Shown here one piece after another: positions 1-8,413 of a stretch of 15,777 nucleotides of DNA (within the stretch, counting starts at the first letter, position 1; each line of letters begins with the position of its first letter). The DNA lies in contig JAJRUU010000087.1 in assembly GCA_024277605.1 (NCBI GenBank), positions 1 to 15,777 of the forward strand, written 5' to 3'. A program made the position numbers and the translations under genes. The notes beneath the pieces are model-generated. The model made no database searches. It was not told the origin of the DNA and saw only the letters and a program-made list of their open reading frames with translations. This DNA is from a bacterium (GTDB lineage: Bacteria; SZUA-182; SZUA-191; JAJRXT01).

Positions 1-55
1 CAACAAGTAATGGCTTTTTCTGCTGGCGCAGGATAAGCTTTATGCAAGGACTATT

Positions 56-1315
56 TTGCCAAAGAAAGAACGGGCATTACTGGTAGCCTTACGGTTACCG
101 GGTAATAACGACCATGAGATTGAGGATTCACTGGATGAACTGACCCAACTGCTTCATACTGCTGGAGGAGTGGTAATTAGCCGTGTTGTTCAAGACCGCC
201 CCAAGCCAACCCCGGCGTACTTTATTGGTAAAGGAAAAGCCGAACAGATTCACACTGTTTGTCAAGAGTCGGAAATTGATGTGGTAGTATTCGATGATAA
301 TTTAACCCCCGGCCAGCAGCGTAATCTTGAAAATCTGATCCAGTGCAAAATCATTGACCGTACCGGTCTTATTTTGGATATATTTGCCCAGCGGGCGCAT
401 ACCAGGGAGGGAAAGCTTCAGGTAGAGCTGGCTCAACTGGAGTATTTACTACCCCGACTGATAGGTAAAGGGCTGCTGCTCTCGCGGCTGGGTGGGGGTA
501 TAGGCACCCGGGGGCCGGGAGAAACTCAACTGGAGGTTGACCGGCGCCGTATTCGCCAGCGCATTGCTAAAATCAAGTCTGATCTGGAAGCGGTGCGAAA
601 ACACCGTAAACTGTATCGGGAAAAGCGGCAGTCCATCCCCACCCCGGTTGTTGCCCTGGTGGGTTATACTAACGCCGGTAAATCGACGCTGCTTAATGCG
701 CTGTCAGGGGCTAATGTAGCGGTGGAAGACAAGCTGTTTGCCACCTTAGACCCCACCACTCGCAGGATCAAGCTCCCTAATCAGCAGACGGTACTTATCT
801 CCGACACGGTAGGATTTATCCGCAAACTTCCGCATCAACTGGTAGAAGCATTCAAAGCCACTTTAGAGGAAGTAGCCGAAGCCGACATTCTATTGCATAT
901 TATAGATGCCGCTCATCCTGACATTGAACAGCAAGTGGCCGCGGTGAACGGTATCTTGGCCGAATTGGGATTAGAAAACAAACCGGCTATAGCCGTACTT
1001 AACAAAACAGACAAAGTCAAAAACAAAAACTTGATCAACTGCTTAGCCCGAATAGCAGGCGCTAAAGTGGCCATCGCTGCGCTTAACCGACTTAACTTAG
1101 ACAAATTACTCCACCAAATCGAGCGGCAGCTACAGCATCTATTGACCAGAATCTCTCTTAAATTGACCTATGAGGAACCATCAATCCTGTCACTTATTCA
1201 TAGAAAAGGAAGGGTGCTGAACTCCCAATATCTTGATGACCGTATAATTATCGAAGCCGAAGTAGATTTTAAAACCGCAGCCATTATCGATAGTAAGCTA
1301 AACAAACAATGCTAG
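56..1315 (+). CDS. hflX: GTPase HflX, ribosome-associated
   Basis: HflX is a translation-factor-class GTPase that binds the 50S subunit and splits or rescues stalled ribosomes, notably under heat stress; this role is known for the family. The 419-residue product has the HflX N-terminal domain (about 1-190) with the glycine-rich segment GGGIGTRGPGETQLE at 146-160. The G domain follows, with P-loop GYTNAGKST (203-211), G3 DTVGF (250-254) and G4 NKTD (316-319). A short C-terminal domain completes it, so length and motifs are full. The start is a TTG at 56, chosen because AAGGA lies at 46-50, five bases upstream, and homology begins right after it. An in-frame TAA at 8-10 limits any extension. 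The stop is TAG and overlaps the next gene by 7 bases, suggesting translational coupling. Confidence 0.95.
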   Translation: MPKKERALLVALRLPGNNDHEIEDSLDELTQLLHTAGGVVISRVVQDRPKPTPAYFIGKGKAEQIHTVCQESEIDVVVFDDNLTPGQQRNLENLIQCKIIDRTGLILDIFAQRAHTREGKLQVELAQLEYLLPRLIGKGLLLSRLGGGIGTRGPGETQLEVDRRRIRQRIAKIKSDLEAVRKHRKLYREKRQSIPTPVVALVGYTNAGKSTLLNALSGANVAVEDKLFATLDPTTRRIKLPNQQTVLISDTVGFIRKLPHQLVEAFKATLEEVAEADILLHIIDAAHPDIEQQVAAVNGILAELGLENKPAIAVLNKTDKVKNKNLINCLARIAGAKVAIAALNRLNLDKLLHQIERQLQHLLTRISLKLTYEEPSILSLIHRKGRVLNSQYLDDRIIIEAEVDFKTAAIIDSKLNKQC

Positions 1316-2721
1316 AGACTGTTACCCTGAAAATACGCTTTTTTCAAGATACCCCAAATACCTGGTCTGTATGGATAGCGCTATGCTTAACGCTGGTTAT
1401 AGCGGGCGGCTGCACCCAGCTCGATCAATCGTTGCCCGAACCCAAATACCGTCCAGCTTGGTTTTCACAAATCAAAGGCATCAATAAACCAGCTAAAGAG
1501 ACGAAAAGCATAAGCTCCAAATTAGCCCAGGAGTTATATTTACATGGCATGAATTACTATCAACAGGGAAAGTACAAATCAGCCATCGACAGATTTGACG
1601 CCGCCTTAGTTGAAGGCAAAGAATTCATAGCTCCCTATATGGCGTTAGGTGAGGTTTACTCGCTCACCCAGCAGCCGTATCTGGCGCAAGTAAATTATAA
1701 GCGTGCCCTGGAGTTGGACCCCAGTTTAGTAGAAGCCAGAATAGCCTTGGGTACAATATACATGGAGCAAGGCAAATACGAATTGGCGCTTGAGCATTTA
1801 AATGCGGCGCTAGAGCTTCAGCCTAACCACCCCAAGGCACAACTTACTCGACAAAAACTGGCTAAGCAGTATCTTAAACAGGGAATCGCTTTTCGTAATT
1901 CAGCTAACTGGAAGCAAGCCAGAATGAGCTTTCAAGCGGCCGTCAAAGCTGATCCCAGTCTAGGAGAGGCATACCTGGAGCTGGGCAAAGTTTATATGGC
2001 TCAAAAACAATATCAACCGGCAACAGATAATTTAAAACTGGCTGCGGAAATCATGCCTGAAGATGCTGCAGTATGGAAACACTTGGGAAAGGCCAATTTA
2101 GAAATCTACGAATACGATCAAGCCCGCAAAGATTTACAACACAGCCTGATGTTGCAGCCCCACGATGAGGAAGGGAAAAAACTGCTCAGATTGGTGCAGC
2201 AGGAACTATATCGGGACAAACCGATACCCATAGAATTTCTGGAAATAAGCTATACAGCGGCGATAACCAGGGGCCAGTTGGCGGCCATTTTTGCCCTGAA
2301 CCTGAGACTGCCACCCGAGAAAAGTCTGGCCAGCCTCGATATACCGGTAGTCATTCCTGATATCTCTACTCACTGGGCAAAAGAATATATTATTTATGTG
2401 GTAAGAAATCAACTGATGACTAAGTACCCTAATCATTATTTTTTGCCTGAGGCAAACATTTCCCGCGGTGAAGCGGCAAACATTCTTGATAAGGCATTAC
2501 AGCATCTGGCTGGGGTCAGGACGTTACCCAATGAAGCCGGAAACCGGCTTTATGCAGATGTTCCCCCGGAAAATCAATACTATGGCGCCATTAATCGGGT
2601 CACCGCCTTGGGAATAATGTCTCCCCAGGCAACCGGGATTTTTGGCGTAACTCAACAGCTTTCCGGGCTGGAAGCCCTGGAAGAGGTAGATCGCCTGGCC
2701 GACTTTCTATCGCGACAATAG
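1309..2721 (+). CDS. TPR-repeat protein with C-terminal SLH-like domains, probable lipoprotein
   Basis: No specific gene is recognised. The 470-residue product begins with a hydrophobic stretch (residues 21-33) ending in AGGC, with Cys35 as a plausible though non-canonical lipobox cysteine, so a lipid-anchored envelope protein is inferred. Residues about 72-300 are a chain of tetratricopeptide repeats with the usual pattern (YMEQGKYELALEHLNAALEL at 151-170 is typical), a scaffold for protein-protein contacts. The C-terminal part (about 315-465) resembles S-layer homology repeats: ITRGQLAAIFAL, then HWAKEYI with ISRGEAANIL, then YADVPPENQYYGAINRVTALGI. SLH domains usually bind peptidoglycan-linked polymers. 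The ATG lies inside the 3' end of hflX and has no clear ribosome binding site, so coupled translation is likely. The stop is TAG. The SLH match is judged by pattern only. Confidence 0.8.
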   Translation: MLETVTLKIRFFQDTPNTWSVWIALCLTLVIAGGCTQLDQSLPEPKYRPAWFSQIKGINKPAKETKSISSKLAQELYLHGMNYYQQGKYKSAIDRFDAALVEGKEFIAPYMALGEVYSLTQQPYLAQVNYKRALELDPSLVEARIALGTIYMEQGKYELALEHLNAALELQPNHPKAQLTRQKLAKQYLKQGIAFRNSANWKQARMSFQAAVKADPSLGEAYLELGKVYMAQKQYQPATDNLKLAAEIMPEDAAVWKHLGKANLEIYEYDQARKDLQHSLMLQPHDEEGKKLLRLVQQELYRDKPIPIEFLEISYTAAITRGQLAAIFALNLRLPPEKSLASLDIPVVIPDISTHWAKEYIIYVVRNQLMTKYPNHYFLPEANISRGEAANILDKALQHLAGVRTLPNEAGNRLYADVPPENQYYGAINRVTALGIMSPQATGIFGVTQQLSGLEALEEVDRLADFLSRQ

Positions 2722-2742
2722 CCAACGAACATATTGACTAAT

Positions 2743-2884
2743 AATACCAAGTTGCAATCAAACATATACTAAATGGGTAGGGAGGGCTTTGGCCCTCGGG
2801 CTTTAGCCCTCCGCTCTTTGGTCGGCCTGAAGGCCGACCTACCCGAGTGAGAAATTAGTATCATTTTGGATGCAACTCGGTATA
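2743..2884. repeat. MITE-like palindromic element (142 bp)
   Basis: The intergenic region between the TPR gene and dnaE holds a non-coding element bounded by imperfect 30-base inverted repeats at 2743-2772 and 2855-2884 (23 of 30 positions match; shared core GAGTTGCA/AAGTTGCA and ATACTAA). Inside lies a nested set of palindromes: GGGTAG (2775-2780) with CTACCC (2839-2844); GAGGGC (2782-2787) with GCCCTC (2792-2797); GGGCT (2798-2802) with AGCCC (2805-2809); and a 9-bp stem GGTCGGCCT (2820-2828) with AGGCCGACC (2831-2839). There is no open reading frame and no clear target-site duplication. The structure fits a small non-autonomous transposable element or an extragenic palindromic repeat. Transcribed, it would form a strong hairpin between the two genes. 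Confidence 0.75.
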
Positions 2885-2922
2885 ACTACCGTATCAGCCA
2901 AAGAAAGGTTTATTAAAATATA

Positions 2923-5900
2923 ATGAAGCACAGTGATTTTGTACACTTACACGTACACAGCCAATACAGCTTACTGGACGGGGCTTGCCGCCTGGGAGAT
3001 TTGCTTGATCTGGCTGTCGAATACCGCATGCCGGCTTTGGCGGTAACCGATCATGGAAATATGTTAGGAGCGGTTGAATTTTACCGGCTGGCCTTACAGA
3101 AAGGCATAAAACCCATCATCGGCTGTGAAGTATATGTGGCCCCTAAAAGCCGCTTTGACCGTAACAGTAGCGCCGGCAATACAGCACATCACTTGGTGCT
3201 GCTGGTTAAAGATGAGACCGGCTATCATAATTTATCCCGGCTGGTTACCGCCGGACATTTTGAAGGCTTCTATTATAAGCCCCGGGTAGACAAAGAAATC
3301 CTGGGAGCGCACAGCCAGGGATTAATCGCCTTAAGCGCCTGCCTTAAGGGAGAAATCCCTCAACTCCTGCTTAGCCAGCAACATGATAAGGCCAAACAAG
3401 CAGCCCAGGAATATAAAGATATATGGGGCAAAGATTTTTACCTTGAGATTCAGCACAATGGGATACCGGAGCAAACCATATTAAACAAAGAGCTTATCAA
3501 ATTGAGTCAACAGATGGACATTCCCCTGGTGGCCAGTAATGATTGCCATTATCTGCGCCAAGAGGATGCGTATGCCCATGAAATTCTGCTCTGCATTCAG
3601 ACCGGCAAAACCATAAACGATCCCCAGCGAATGCGATTCTCAACCTCGGAGTTCTATTTTAAATCAAGCGAGTCAATGCAGCAGATGTTCAGCGAAACCC
3701 CGCAAGCGCTGGCCAATACCGTAGAGATTGCCCAACACTGTAACCTGGAGCTTGAATTTAATCAATTGCACCTGCCGCATTATCAGGTACCGGAAGGCTA
3801 TACTTTAGATAGTTATCTCGAGGAGCGGGCCCTCGATGGTTTGAGAAAACGTTATCCCGGATTGAATATGAACGATAAGGATGACCCTATAATTCAACGA
3901 TTAACGCATGAATTGGGGGTAATCCGCAACATGCGCTACTCCGGCTATTTCCTTATTGTATGGGATTTCATAAACTTTGCCCGTAGCCAAAAGATAGCGG
4001 TAGGCCCAGGCAGGGGTTCAGCCGCCGGCAGTCTGGTAGCCTATGCCTTGCAGATTACCGATATTGACCCGCTAAATCACGATTTGCTTTTTGAAAGGTT
4101 TCTAAATCCCGAACGCGTCAGCATGCCCGATATTGATATTGATTTTTGCATGGATAGGCGGGAAGAGGTTATAAACTATGTAGGCCAAAAATACGGGCAA
4201 GAAAATGTGGCCCAGATTATCACCTTTGGCACGATGGCTGCCCGCGGGGCAATCAGAGATGTAGGGCGGGCGCTGGACATGTCATATGCCGAGGTGGATA
4301 AAATTGCCAAATCCATACCCAATATACTGAACATCACCATAACTGATGCCATAAAACAGGAAGAGAAGTTGCAACAGCTTCAAAAAAGTGACTCCAAGAT
4401 AGCCCAACTTCTTGATATTGCTAAAACTTTAGAGGGATTAACCCGCCACGCATCCACTCATGCCGCCGGTATTGTAATCACGCCCAAGCCGCTACTTGAA
4501 TATGTACCGTTATATAAGGGCCCCAAAGGTGAAGTAATGACGCAGTATCCCATGGGGATATTAGAGGAAATCGGGCTGCTCAAGATGGACTTTTTGGGCT
4601 TGCGCACTTTGACCGTAATAGAAAACACGCTTAACTATATCCGCCAATCACGCAAGCAGGAGCTTGTTTTAGAAGGACTCCCTATGGATGATGAAGCCAC
4701 CTTCAAACTGCTTTCCGCTGGTCAAACCGTGGGAGTTTTTCAGTTGGAGAGTTCCGGGATGCAGGATCTGTTGCGCCGATTGAAACCGGAGAGTTTTGCT
4801 GATCTTATCGCCCTGGTAGCCCTGTTTCGCCCCGGCCCCCTGGGCAGCGGCATGGTGGATGATTTTATAAAACGAAAACAAGGCAAAACACCTATTAAAT
4901 ATGACCATCCCCTGCTGGAACCTATCCTGAAAGAAACATATGGAGTAATGGTATATCAGGAACAGGTTATGCGAATCGCCAGTACGCTGGCCGGTTTCAG
5001 CCTGGGACAAGCCGATATTCTGCGGCGCGCCATGGGAAAAAAGAAAGCCTCAGAGATGGATAGCCAAAGGAAGCAATTCATCTCCGGCGCCAAAGACCGA
5101 AAGATAAAACCCGCCTTAGCTGAGAAGATATTTGACTTACTGGCCCATTTTTCCGGCTACGGATTTAATAAGTCGCATAGTGCGGCCTATGCCATGATTT
5201 CATACCAGACCGCCTACTTAAAAACCCACTATGCGGTAGAATTCATGGCCGCTTTACTTACCAGTGAAAAGGATAATACCGACAAAATCGTAAAATATCG
5301 TAAAGAATGCCGCGAAATGGGTATAAGCATTCTACCGCCGGATGTCAACGAAAGCTATCAACGCTTCACCGTGGTGGGGGACAGTATCCGCTTTGGTCTT
5401 GCGGCGGTAAAAAATGTGGGTGAAGCCGCGGTCACTGAAATCATTAACTCCCGCGAAGCTGAGGGGCGTTTTGATTCCATATACGAATTTTGTAAAAAAG
5501 TGGACTTGCGCAACGTCAACCGCCGGGTAATAGAAAGCTTGATTAAATGCGGGGCATTTGATTCCAGCGGAGCATACCGTTCACAGTTAATAGAGGTGCT
5601 GGATCAGGCCATAGAGATCGGCCAGAGCCTGCAACAGGATAAGCTGCACGGGCAGACTAATTTATTTGATATAATAGAGCAGGGGCAGGAGGCCGCACCC
5701 AGTTATGCCGTACTCCCCGCTATAGCGGAATGGCCTAAAAACCAATTACTGACCGCCGAGAAGGAGTTAATCGGTTTTTATATAACCGGCCATCCGCTGG
5801 ATCGCTGCGAAACCATAATCAAACACTATGCCACCTGTAGCTCGGCAGAAATTGCCGATTATACCGATGGCGAGCAACTTTATCTGGCGGGGCTGGTAAC

Positions 5901-6369
5901 CGGAGTAAAAGAAATCAGAACCAGAAAAGGTGAACCGATGGGCTTTGTAAACCTGGAAGATTTAGTGGGTTTTAGCGAGGTGACCATGCTGCCTGATATT
6001 TATAAAACCGCCTCTCACCTATTGGCAAGCGACATTCCCATCATGGTTAAAGGCGAAAAACAGACTAAAGACGAGCTGGCTAAGATCAAAGCTCTGGAGG
6101 TTTTCCCCCTGAATGAAGCACGCCAACGGCTGACGAAAAAGGTGCACATTAAAATCCTGGTCCCCGGACTTAACCTTGAAAATCTGGAAACATTACGCCT
6201 GGAGCTGAATAATTATCAGGGTTCATGCCCGGTGGTGCTGCATTTCTTAACCCCCAAACAGCAAGAAGTAGTGCTGGCGGCTGGCCCTAATTTTAAAATC
6301 GCTCCTACTGAGAAGTTGGTGGACAAAATTGAGCAATTATTCGGCAAAGACACTGTTTATTTTGAATAA
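2923..6369 (+). CDS. dnaE: DNA polymerase III subunit alpha
   Basis: This is the replicative DNA polymerase catalytic subunit, which extends primers within the Pol III holoenzyme. The 1148-residue length is normal for DnaE1. The N-terminal PHP domain (about 5-280) keeps its metal-site residues (HVHSQYS with His10/His12, and TDH at 42-44). The polymerase core shows GPGRGSAAGSLVAYAL (361-376), PDIDIDFCMDRR (402-413) with catalytic Asp403 and Asp405, and the LLKMDFLGLRTL region bearing the third acidic residue. Helix-hairpin-helix and beta-clamp binding regions follow. An OB-fold begins near LYLAGLVTGVKEIR (about 985) and the C-terminal tau-binding region closes the protein. The start ATG is preceded by AAGAAAGG at 2901-2908 with an unusually long 14-base spacing. 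The stop is TAA. It stands alone, flanked by a MITE-like element upstream and a hairpin downstream. Confidence 0.97.
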   Translation: MKHSDFVHLHVHSQYSLLDGACRLGDLLDLAVEYRMPALAVTDHGNMLGAVEFYRLALQKGIKPIIGCEVYVAPKSRFDRNSSAGNTAHHLVLLVKDETGYHNLSRLVTAGHFEGFYYKPRVDKEILGAHSQGLIALSACLKGEIPQLLLSQQHDKAKQAAQEYKDIWGKDFYLEIQHNGIPEQTILNKELIKLSQQMDIPLVASNDCHYLRQEDAYAHEILLCIQTGKTINDPQRMRFSTSEFYFKSSESMQQMFSETPQALANTVEIAQHCNLELEFNQLHLPHYQVPEGYTLDSYLEERALDGLRKRYPGLNMNDKDDPIIQRLTHELGVIRNMRYSGYFLIVWDFINFARSQKIAVGPGRGSAAGSLVAYALQITDIDPLNHDLLFERFLNPERVSMPDIDIDFCMDRREEVINYVGQKYGQENVAQIITFGTMAARGAIRDVGRALDMSYAEVDKIAKSIPNILNITITDAIKQEEKLQQLQKSDSKIAQLLDIAKTLEGLTRHASTHAAGIVITPKPLLEYVPLYKGPKGEVMTQYPMGILEEIGLLKMDFLGLRTLTVIENTLNYIRQSRKQELVLEGLPMDDEATFKLLSAGQTVGVFQLESSGMQDLLRRLKPESFADLIALVALFRPGPLGSGMVDDFIKRKQGKTPIKYDHPLLEPILKETYGVMVYQEQVMRIASTLAGFSLGQADILRRAMGKKKASEMDSQRKQFISGAKDRKIKPALAEKIFDLLAHFSGYGFNKSHSAAYAMISYQTAYLKTHYAVEFMAALLTSEKDNTDKIVKYRKECREMGISILPPDVNESYQRFTVVGDSIRFGLAAVKNVGEAAVTEIINSREAEGRFDSIYEFCKKVDLRNVNRRVIESLIKCGAFDSSGAYRSQLIEVLDQAIEIGQSLQQDKLHGQTNLFDIIEQGQEAAPSYAVLPAIAEWPKNQLLTAEKELIGFYITGHPLDRCETIIKHYATCSSAEIADYTDGEQLYLAGLVTGVKEIRTRKGEPMGFVNLEDLVGFSEVTMLPDIYKTASHLLASDIPIMVKGEKQTKDELAKIKALEVFPLNEARQRLTKKVHIKILVPGLNLENLETLRLELNNYQGSCPVVLHFLTPKQQEVVLAAGPNFKIAPTEKLVDKIEQLFGKDTVYFE

Positions 6370-6437
6370 CGGCCAAAAACATGCTATAGTTATAGCCATA
6401 CATTCGTGTAAACCAGCCATTATTTTTATATTATTCA

Positions 6438-6460
6438 GCCCGAATAATTCGGGCCTTATT
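6438..6460 (+). terminator. Possible dnaE terminator hairpin
   Basis: About 70 bases after the dnaE stop, GCCCGAA (6438-6444) pairs with TTCGGGC (6448-6454) around a TAA loop, followed by the weak T-rich tail CTTATT. The T-run is poor, so intrinsic termination is only plausible. The rest of the 258-base gap (6370-6627) is AT-rich with no ORF; it must hold the accA promoter, but no confident -35/-10 pair could be picked. Confidence 0.35.
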
Positions 6461-6627
6461 AACAGCAAAACCACATCTACCTGATAATATTAACCTTGTC
6501 AGCTTCCGCACAATAATTTTCAGGCAAGCAAAGTTATCATGGACGTTGGCTTTAGATCCAATACAAAAGGGAATCTGGCAAATCATATATAAACTTATGA
6601 ATAGATCGGGTTCAGAGATAAAGAGTA

Positions 6628-7584
6628 ATGATTAGACGTTATTTAGATTTTGAAAAACCGTTAGAAGAGCTTCATATTGAAATAGAGCGTTTACAGGAAC
6701 TTTCTGTCGGCGGCAATGAAAATTACCAGGTCGACATTAAGAAACTTAAGAAGAAGCTGGCTAAGCTTCAGCGGGATATATTCAACAATCTAACTCCCTG
6801 GCAACAAACGCAGCTTGCGCGCCATCCCGACCGGCCATATTGTAAAGATTACATCAAACTCATGCTGGATGAATTTACCGAGCTTCAAGGCGACCGCCGC
6901 TTTGCAGAAGATCGTTCAATTGTCGGCGGTTTATGCAGAATTAAATCAGAATCCCTGGTGATAATCGGGCATCAGAAGGGAAGGGACACCAAGCAGAAAC
7001 TGGCGCATAATTTCGGCATGCCTAACCCCTAGGGTTACCGCAAAGCGCTCCGTTTGATGAAACTGGCGGAAAAGTTTGGTAAACCTGTATTAACGATGAT
7101 AGATACTCCAGGGGCCTATCCCGGCATTGGAGCCGAAGAGAGGGGGCAGTCTGAGGCCATTGCGGTAAACTTAAGAGAGATGTGCCAACTCAAAGTACCC
7201 ATAATAGTTATCGTTACCGGTGAGGGAGGCAGTGGCGGGGCGCTGGCGCTGGGAGTCGGAGACCGGATTATTATGCTGGAGAATTCCATTTATTCGGTAA
7301 TTTCGCCTGAATCCTGTGCAGCTATTTTATGGCGTAATACTTCAAAAGCGCGGGATGCGGCTGATCCGTTGAAGCTTACCGCCAAGGATGCTCATAACTT
7401 AAAAATTATAGATGAAATATTACATGAACCGCCGGGAGGGGCACACCACAACCATCAAATCATGGCCAATAAGCTGCGCCGGGCGGTATTAAGGAACTTA
7501 AAAGAGCTTAGGAATTTTTCGCTTGATGAATTATTAAAAACACGCTATAATAAGTATAGGAAAATCGGTCAGTTTGAGGAATAG
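6628..7584 (+). CDS. accA: Acetyl-CoA carboxylase carboxyltransferase subunit alpha, interrupted by an in-frame TAG
   Basis: AccA, with AccD, transfers the carboxyl group from biotin on AccB to acetyl-CoA to make malonyl-CoA, the first step of fatty acid synthesis. The gene reads as two same-frame pieces (6628-7032 and 7054-7584) separated only by a TAG at 7030-7032. Read through, it gives 318 residues, the normal AccA length (E. coli has 319). The coiled N-terminus is followed by LTPWQQTQLARHPDRP, HQKGRDTKQKLAHNFGMP, then the codon at residue 135, then GYRKALRLMKLAEKFGKP, DTPGAYPGIGAEERGQSEAIA, TGEGGSGGALALGVGD and SVISPESCAAILW, all in order and well conserved. Homologues normally have Glu at the TAG position (MPxPEGYRKAL), one base from GAG. 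No accD is nearby. The gene also ends on TAG. It may be a pseudogene, a recoded or suppressed gene, or a consensus error; the intact reading frame on both sides argues against old decay. Confidence 0.9.
7030..7032 (+). other. In-frame amber codon inside accA
   Basis: TAG sits between the conserved MPNP and GYRKAL segments of AccA, with no frame shift and no lost residues on either side. There is no good start for independent translation of the 3' part immediately downstream: the next ATG (7054) lies within the conserved GYRKALRLMKLA helix and would omit GYRKALRL. Confidence 0.9.
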
Positions 7585-7672
7585 TTCTTTCCATATTTAT
7601 ATCCTATGTATAACGATTTGTCGTACACAGCAGTACAGGAAGGTAAAATAGATTTAAAAGGGAGCGATGTCT

Positions 7673-8323
7673 ATGCGTAATTGCAAGAAGAGTGCGGTAC
7701 TGATACTGGCGGTTTTGTTACTGGGAATGCCCTGTCTTATGGCGTTAAGTGAAGCGTGCGTGGGACGTAAACTTACTATAGGTTATTTGGATATTACCGA
7801 GCAGGCAATTATGGCAGAGGTACTGGGAATACTGATAGAGGAAAGAACCGGCACCAAAGTGACTCTCAAAAAAATTGAGGATAGCCAGGAAGCACAACGA
7901 TCACTTGAAGCTAATGATATTCAAATATTTGTAGAGTCTACCGGTGTCGGATTGCAGGAGATACTGGGAGAAGCTCCGAATGGCGATTATAATCCAAAAA
8001 AGATATATAGACGGGTTAAGAAAGCCTACAGTAAAAATTTCAATCTGATCTGGTTAAAAACCTTTGGTTTTAACAGCACCAACAATGAAATTGAGGATAA
8101 GAAGTTACCACTCTACGCTGCTCCGGTTGTACGTAAGGACATATTGGAAAAATTTCCAGCGCTGGCCCGATTAATAAATAAACTCAACAATAAAATCGAT
8201 AACGATACCATGGGGCAGTTGGTTTCTAAGGTAGAGCAGGAAGGAAAGAACCCCAAAGAAGTAGCCGGCGGCTTTTTAGTAAAATTAGGCATCGCCTTCT
8301 CGCTTAACCAGGGTCAAGTCTAA
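7673..8323 (+). CDS. Short OpuAC/ProX-type substrate-binding protein
   Basis: This is a periplasmic substrate-binding protein resembling those of glycine betaine/choline/proline ABC importers. It has an N-terminal signal peptide (basic MRNCKK, hydrophobic core AVLILAVLLLGMPCLMAL, probable cleavage near SEA). The mature start KLTIGYLDITEQAIMAEVLG, then RTGTKVTLKKI and DIQIFVESTG, follow the type II binding-protein fold of the family. The C-terminal region LARLINKLNNKIDNDTMGQLVSKV plus GKNPKEVAGGFL is the usual OpuAC ending. At 216 residues it is clearly shorter than typical members (about 270-300); the central lobe-2 portion appears largely missing. The start at 7673 is preferred over ATG 7667 because AAAAGGGAG ends at 7664, giving 8 rather than 2 bases of spacing. 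No permease or ATPase gene is adjacent, so transport is unproven and a sensory or orphan role is possible. Confidence 0.7.
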   Translation: MRNCKKSAVLILAVLLLGMPCLMALSEACVGRKLTIGYLDITEQAIMAEVLGILIEERTGTKVTLKKIEDSQEAQRSLEANDIQIFVESTGVGLQEILGEAPNGDYNPKKIYRRVKKAYSKNFNLIWLKTFGFNSTNNEIEDKKLPLYAAPVVRKDILEKFPALARLINKLNNKIDNDTMGQLVSKVEQEGKNPKEVAGGFLVKLGIAFSLNQGQV

Positions 8324-8348
8324 CAATTTTAGTGGATATACATTACTT

Positions 8349-8382
8349 TAATCCCCCCTTTTTAAAGGGGGGATTTTTTTTA
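8349..8382 (+). terminator. Strong rho-independent terminator
   Basis: An 11-bp stem, ATCCCCCCTTT (8351-8361) with AAAGGGGGGAT (8364-8374), is followed by a run of T to 8381. It ends transcription of the binding-protein gene about 25 bases after its TAA. The arms are symmetrical with A-rich and T-rich flanks, so it may act on both strands, although no opposing gene lies close by. Confidence 0.85.
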
Positions 8383-8385
8383 TTT

Positions 8386-8391
8386 TATAAT
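8386..8391 (+). promoter_or_regulatory. Candidate -10 box for the dcd-like gene
   Basis: TATAAT occurs exactly, 22 bases before the ATG at 8414 and directly after the terminator, which would give a short leader. No convincing -35 is seen at 17 bases upstream because that position falls in the terminator stem. The ribosome binding site AAGAGG (8403-8408) follows. Confidence 0.3.
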
Positions 8392-8413
8392 ACTCTATTT
8401 ATAAGAGGTAAAA

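Noticed and set aside
1..36. Short open stretch ending in TAA at 34-36, possibly the 3' end of a gene upstream of hflX
   Set aside because: Only 11 codons are visible and they match no family I recognise; it cannot be supported as a gene.
7054..7584. The accA 3' part as a separate gene starting at ATG 7054
   Set aside because: The ATG lies inside a conserved AccA helix, no ribosome binding site is seen, and the frame is continuous with the upstream part, so it is the same gene split by a TAG.
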